Of a stretch of DNA of 5,990 bases, positions 3,627 to 5,990 are shown one piece after another; the stretch's first letter is position 1, and each line of letters starts with the position of its first letter. This DNA comes from JAVJRN01 sp047635055 (GTDB taxonomy: Bacteria > Bacteroidota > Bacteroidia > Cytophagales > Cyclobacteriaceae). Made by a program: the position numbers and the translations under genes. The stretch spans positions 1 to 5,990 of the forward strand of contig JBLIIJ010000165.1 of assembly GCA_047635055.1 (NCBI GenBank), given 5' to 3'. A model generated the notes under the pieces. The model was not told the DNA's origin. It worked only from the letters and a program-made list of their open reading frames with translations, and ran no database searches.

Positions 3627-5990
3627 TCAAAAGTTTAAGGTTAATGACATTGATGGGAACGGCACTCCAAGCACGGCTAACTGATACGGCTGTGGTGGAC
3701 TTCCCGGAACATCTTGGAAAAAGACAGAAAAAGCGTTATTTCTCCCATAAACATTATAAATGGAGAAATTATATTCACCTGTACTCTTCTTTAAAAATTT
3801 AAATTTCTTCGTAAATGAGATATCAAGTCGATGATAAGCTGGTGCGTTTACAGAATTTCTTTCTGTGTAAAGCGGAAAGACAACACCAAAATATTCTACT
3901 TTTCCAGCAGGATAGGTCACTGGTTGTCCTGTCTTGAAAGTTATCGTAGACGAAAACTCCCAACTTTTAGGCAATTTATAAATTAAGACATTTGATAAAT
4001 TGTGCGTTCGGTCAAAATTGGCTCTATACCAATCACCACCATTAATCGTTTGTATATCATAAGCTCCTTGAATTTGTCTTTCACTCCGTGATAGAGTATA
4101 ACTTATCCACCCCGTTAGACGACCGCCCGATTTTTTTCTCAAATACAACTCGAGACCATATGAACGCCCTCTTCCCGTAAGCATCTCAGACTCAATATGA
4201 TCGTTTAAAAACAAATCAGCTCCGTCTTTATAATCAATGACATTATCCATTTCTTTATAAAATCCTTCTATAGATGTTTCAAACTTATTGTTTTGAAAGT
4301 TTTGATAATATCCTAAGGACAATTGCTCTGCAATTTGAGGTTTGATAAAATTATCGCTCAATTTCCAAATATCATTTGGAGCAATAGTGGTTGTATTTGA
4401 AATCAAATGAATGTACTGGTACATTCTATTGTATCCCAACTTGATTGAGCTACTCGGCGACAAGCTATACCTCAATGCCAATCGTGGCTCAAAACCTGAA
4501 TACGTTTGTATTGATTCTCCGTCGGTATATCTTGCTGAATCAATAATATTCTGTTCCGAAAGAGGCCTGTACGGCTCATATTCATAAGTTGTGTGCTCAC
4601 CAAAGTAATTATACATATTGTATCGTAAGCCAGCACTTATTGTGAATTTTTCAGACAGATCGAGACTACCATCAACATAGAATGCTAATTCCCGAGAATA
4701 TTCATCTTGAACCTTTTCATAATCTAAAGTTCCTGTTTCCTCATCATCGGGAGTCAGCTCACCTGGATTAAGCGCAGTACCTGTATAGTTTACTCCCATA
4801 TTAATTGATAACCTTTCTGAAGGAAGATATTCTAAATCTGCATTGGCAATCTTATTGTCAATTTTAGACGCTAAAACATAAGGGTTTACCGGACTTTCGT
4901 TTTCAATCTTATTCTCATAACTACTTATAGCGCCAGTTAGTTTTAAACTCAAATTATCAGAAAAACTATGATACCAATTTAAAGACTGATAATAGTTAGT
5001 CCATTGATACAATGTATCCCCTGCAAGATTGAAATTATCTGTACTTCTGTAAATAGCATAAGTCAGCTTATTCCTGTCATTCATTTTAAGATTGGCGATG
5101 ACATTTACATCATAGAAATCAGCTGAGCTTTCTTGTAATTCAGGATCCTCAAATACACCCAACATCCAATTCACGTAGGATCTTCTAACACTTCCTAGTA
5201 TCGAGAGTTTATCTTTTATGATTGGACCTTCAATCGTAGCTTTCGCACTGACAACTCCTGCGGAAATAGAACCTTTCCACTTATTATAATCCCCATCTCG
5301 ATATTTAACATGTAAAACAGATGATGCACGTCCACCATAGCGAGCTGGAACACCACCTTTAAAAAGAGCAACATCATCTATTACTTCCGCATTGAATGCC
5401 GTGTAAAAACCAAAAAGATGGGCCGGATTATAAATTGGTACATCGCCTAAGAGTACAAGGTTTTGATCTGAGGCTCCTCCTCGGACATTAAAACCTGTAG
5501 ACAGTTCCGAGTTTGTGCTTACTCCGGGTAATAATGTCAAAGATTTAATAACATCTATTTCCCCCATTGACATTGGCAATTGTTTTATTGATTCTATAGA
5601 CAAAGAATTCTTACCAACATCCGTACTCTTGATGTTTGCATCTAGTTTTTGTCCAGAAATGATAACTGCATCTAATTCTTTGGTATCCGCTTCAATTGCT
5701 ACTTTGAATTTCCCTTCTCCACCAACAGTCAAGAATACTGTCGTCTTTTCGAAACCTACAGATTGAATTTGGATTTCCGTTCTTCCTAGTGGAACTCTTA
5801 ATCTAAAGTCGCCATTGATGTCAGTAACGATTGCATTTTCGGAGGTAATGTCTTTTACAATAGCCCCGATTACCGCTTCTCCTGTTTCAAGATCTACGAT
5901 TGTACCATATACAAATCCTTTTTTATTGCTAAATGGAAAACCCCCACCTCCAACTTCAATTATTTCTTGGGCAAAGGAGACCGAAACCAA
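3627..5990 (-). CDS. TonB-dependent outer-membrane receptor with carboxypeptidase-regulatory-like domain (5' end cut by window)
   Basis: 787 residues are present. The first visible codon is TTG (Leu), not a true start: VSVSFAQ is the end of a signal peptide, probably cleaved after Ala-7, so only the start of the signal is missing. In visible-residue numbering: a glycine-rich linker (EVGGGGFPF, 12-20); a carboxypeptidase-regulatory-like beta domain (about 24-103: GTIVDLETGEAVIGAIV, TDINGDFRLRVPLG); a TonB-box-like segment ELDAVIISG (105-113); the plug (about 120-230) with LPGVSTN, FNVRGGASDQN, VPIYNPAHLFGF and PARYGGRASSVL; then a roughly 22-strand barrel rich in alternating aromatic strands, ending in LTLNF with the C-terminal Phe typical of outer-membrane barrels. 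No type IX secretion tail is seen. Such receptors take up siderophores, glycans, peptides or other large ligands using TonB/ExbBD energy. The specificity is unknown here, and no glycan-degrading genes are adjacent. It is first in an operon with the DUF4249 lipoprotein. Confidence 0.95.
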   Translation of the reverse strand: MVSVSFAQEIIEVGGGGFPFSNKKGFVYGTIVDLETGEAVIGAIVKDITSENAIVTDINGDFRLRVPLGRTEIQIQSVGFEKTTVFLTVGGEGKFKVAIEADTKELDAVIISGQKLDANIKSTDVGKNSLSIESIKQLPMSMGEIDVIKSLTLLPGVSTNSELSTGFNVRGGASDQNLVLLGDVPIYNPAHLFGFYTAFNAEVIDDVALFKGGVPARYGGRASSVLHVKYRDGDYNKWKGSISAGVVSAKATIEGPIIKDKLSILGSVRRSYVNWMLGVFEDPELQESSADFYDVNVIANLKMNDRNKLTYAIYRSTDNFNLAGDTLYQWTNYYQSLNWYHSFSDNLSLKLTGAISSYENKIENESPVNPYVLASKIDNKIANADLEYLPSERLSINMGVNYTGTALNPGELTPDDEETGTLDYEKVQDEYSRELAFYVDGSLDLSEKFTISAGLRYNMYNYFGEHTTYEYEPYRPLSEQNIIDSARYTDGESIQTYSGFEPRLALRYSLSPSSSIKLGYNRMYQYIHLISNTTTIAPNDIWKLSDNFIKPQIAEQLSLGYYQNFQNNKFETSIEGFYKEMDNVIDYKDGADLFLNDHIESEMLTGRGRSYGLELYLRKKSGGRLTGWISYTLSRSERQIQGAYDIQTINGGDWYRANFDRTHNLSNVLIYKLPKSWEFSSTITFKTGQPVTYPAGKVEYFGVVFPLYTERNSVNAPAYHRLDISFTKKFKFLKKSTGEYNFSIYNVYGRNNAFSVFFQDVPGSPPQPYQLAVLGVPFPSMSLTLNF

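Noticed and set aside
5515..5766. Plus-strand open frame of 83 codons inside the TonB receptor gene
   Set aside because: Opposite the conserved plug region; its openness follows from the codon use of the receptor.
5941..5945. C5 run (G5 on the coding strand) in the glycine-rich linker of the receptor as a phase-variation tract
   Set aside because: Five bases is too short for typical slipped-strand phase variation and the frame is intact.

Overview
The window looks like chromosomal DNA of an AT-rich, free-living member of the Bacteroidota, possibly of the Cytophagales/Flavobacteriia type. Evidence: a large TonB-dependent receptor carrying a carboxypeptidase-regulatory-like N-terminal domain, an adjacent DUF4249-type lipoprotein, weak purine-rich ribosome binding sites, and a TetR-like/ABC1-kinase pair of a kind I recall from this phylum. 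Every gene I can support lies on the minus strand, so the window reads functionally from right to left.

Right part (5990-2565): a two-gene envelope operon. A TonB-dependent receptor, lacking only the first part of its signal peptide to the window edge, is followed 12 bases later by a DUF4249 lipoprotein. A strong intrinsic terminator (2530-2559) closes the unit. By analogy with SusC/SusD-type systems the two probably form an outer-membrane importer and its surface-exposed partner. The substrate cannot be read from the sequence.

Middle (2487-478): a second operon encodes a divergent TetR-like protein and, 30 bases downstream, an ABC1/AarF/UbiB-type atypical kinase with all main catalytic motifs but a KVAQ version of the KxGQ signature. 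It ends in an 18-bp perfect hairpin that includes the last bases of the kinase reading frame. The organism most likely uses menaquinone, so the usual ubiquinone-biosynthesis label should not be copied onto this kinase.

Left end (477-1): about 440 bases without a convincing gene, holding two dyads, one of which overlaps a candidate promoter. At the very edge are the first 11 codons of another minus-strand gene, MNWITAPWPWY followed by GT- (Val). This resembles the N-terminus of YeeE/YedE-type sulfur-anion transporters. Nothing in the window is clearly a mobile element, CRISPR array, tRNA or rRNA.
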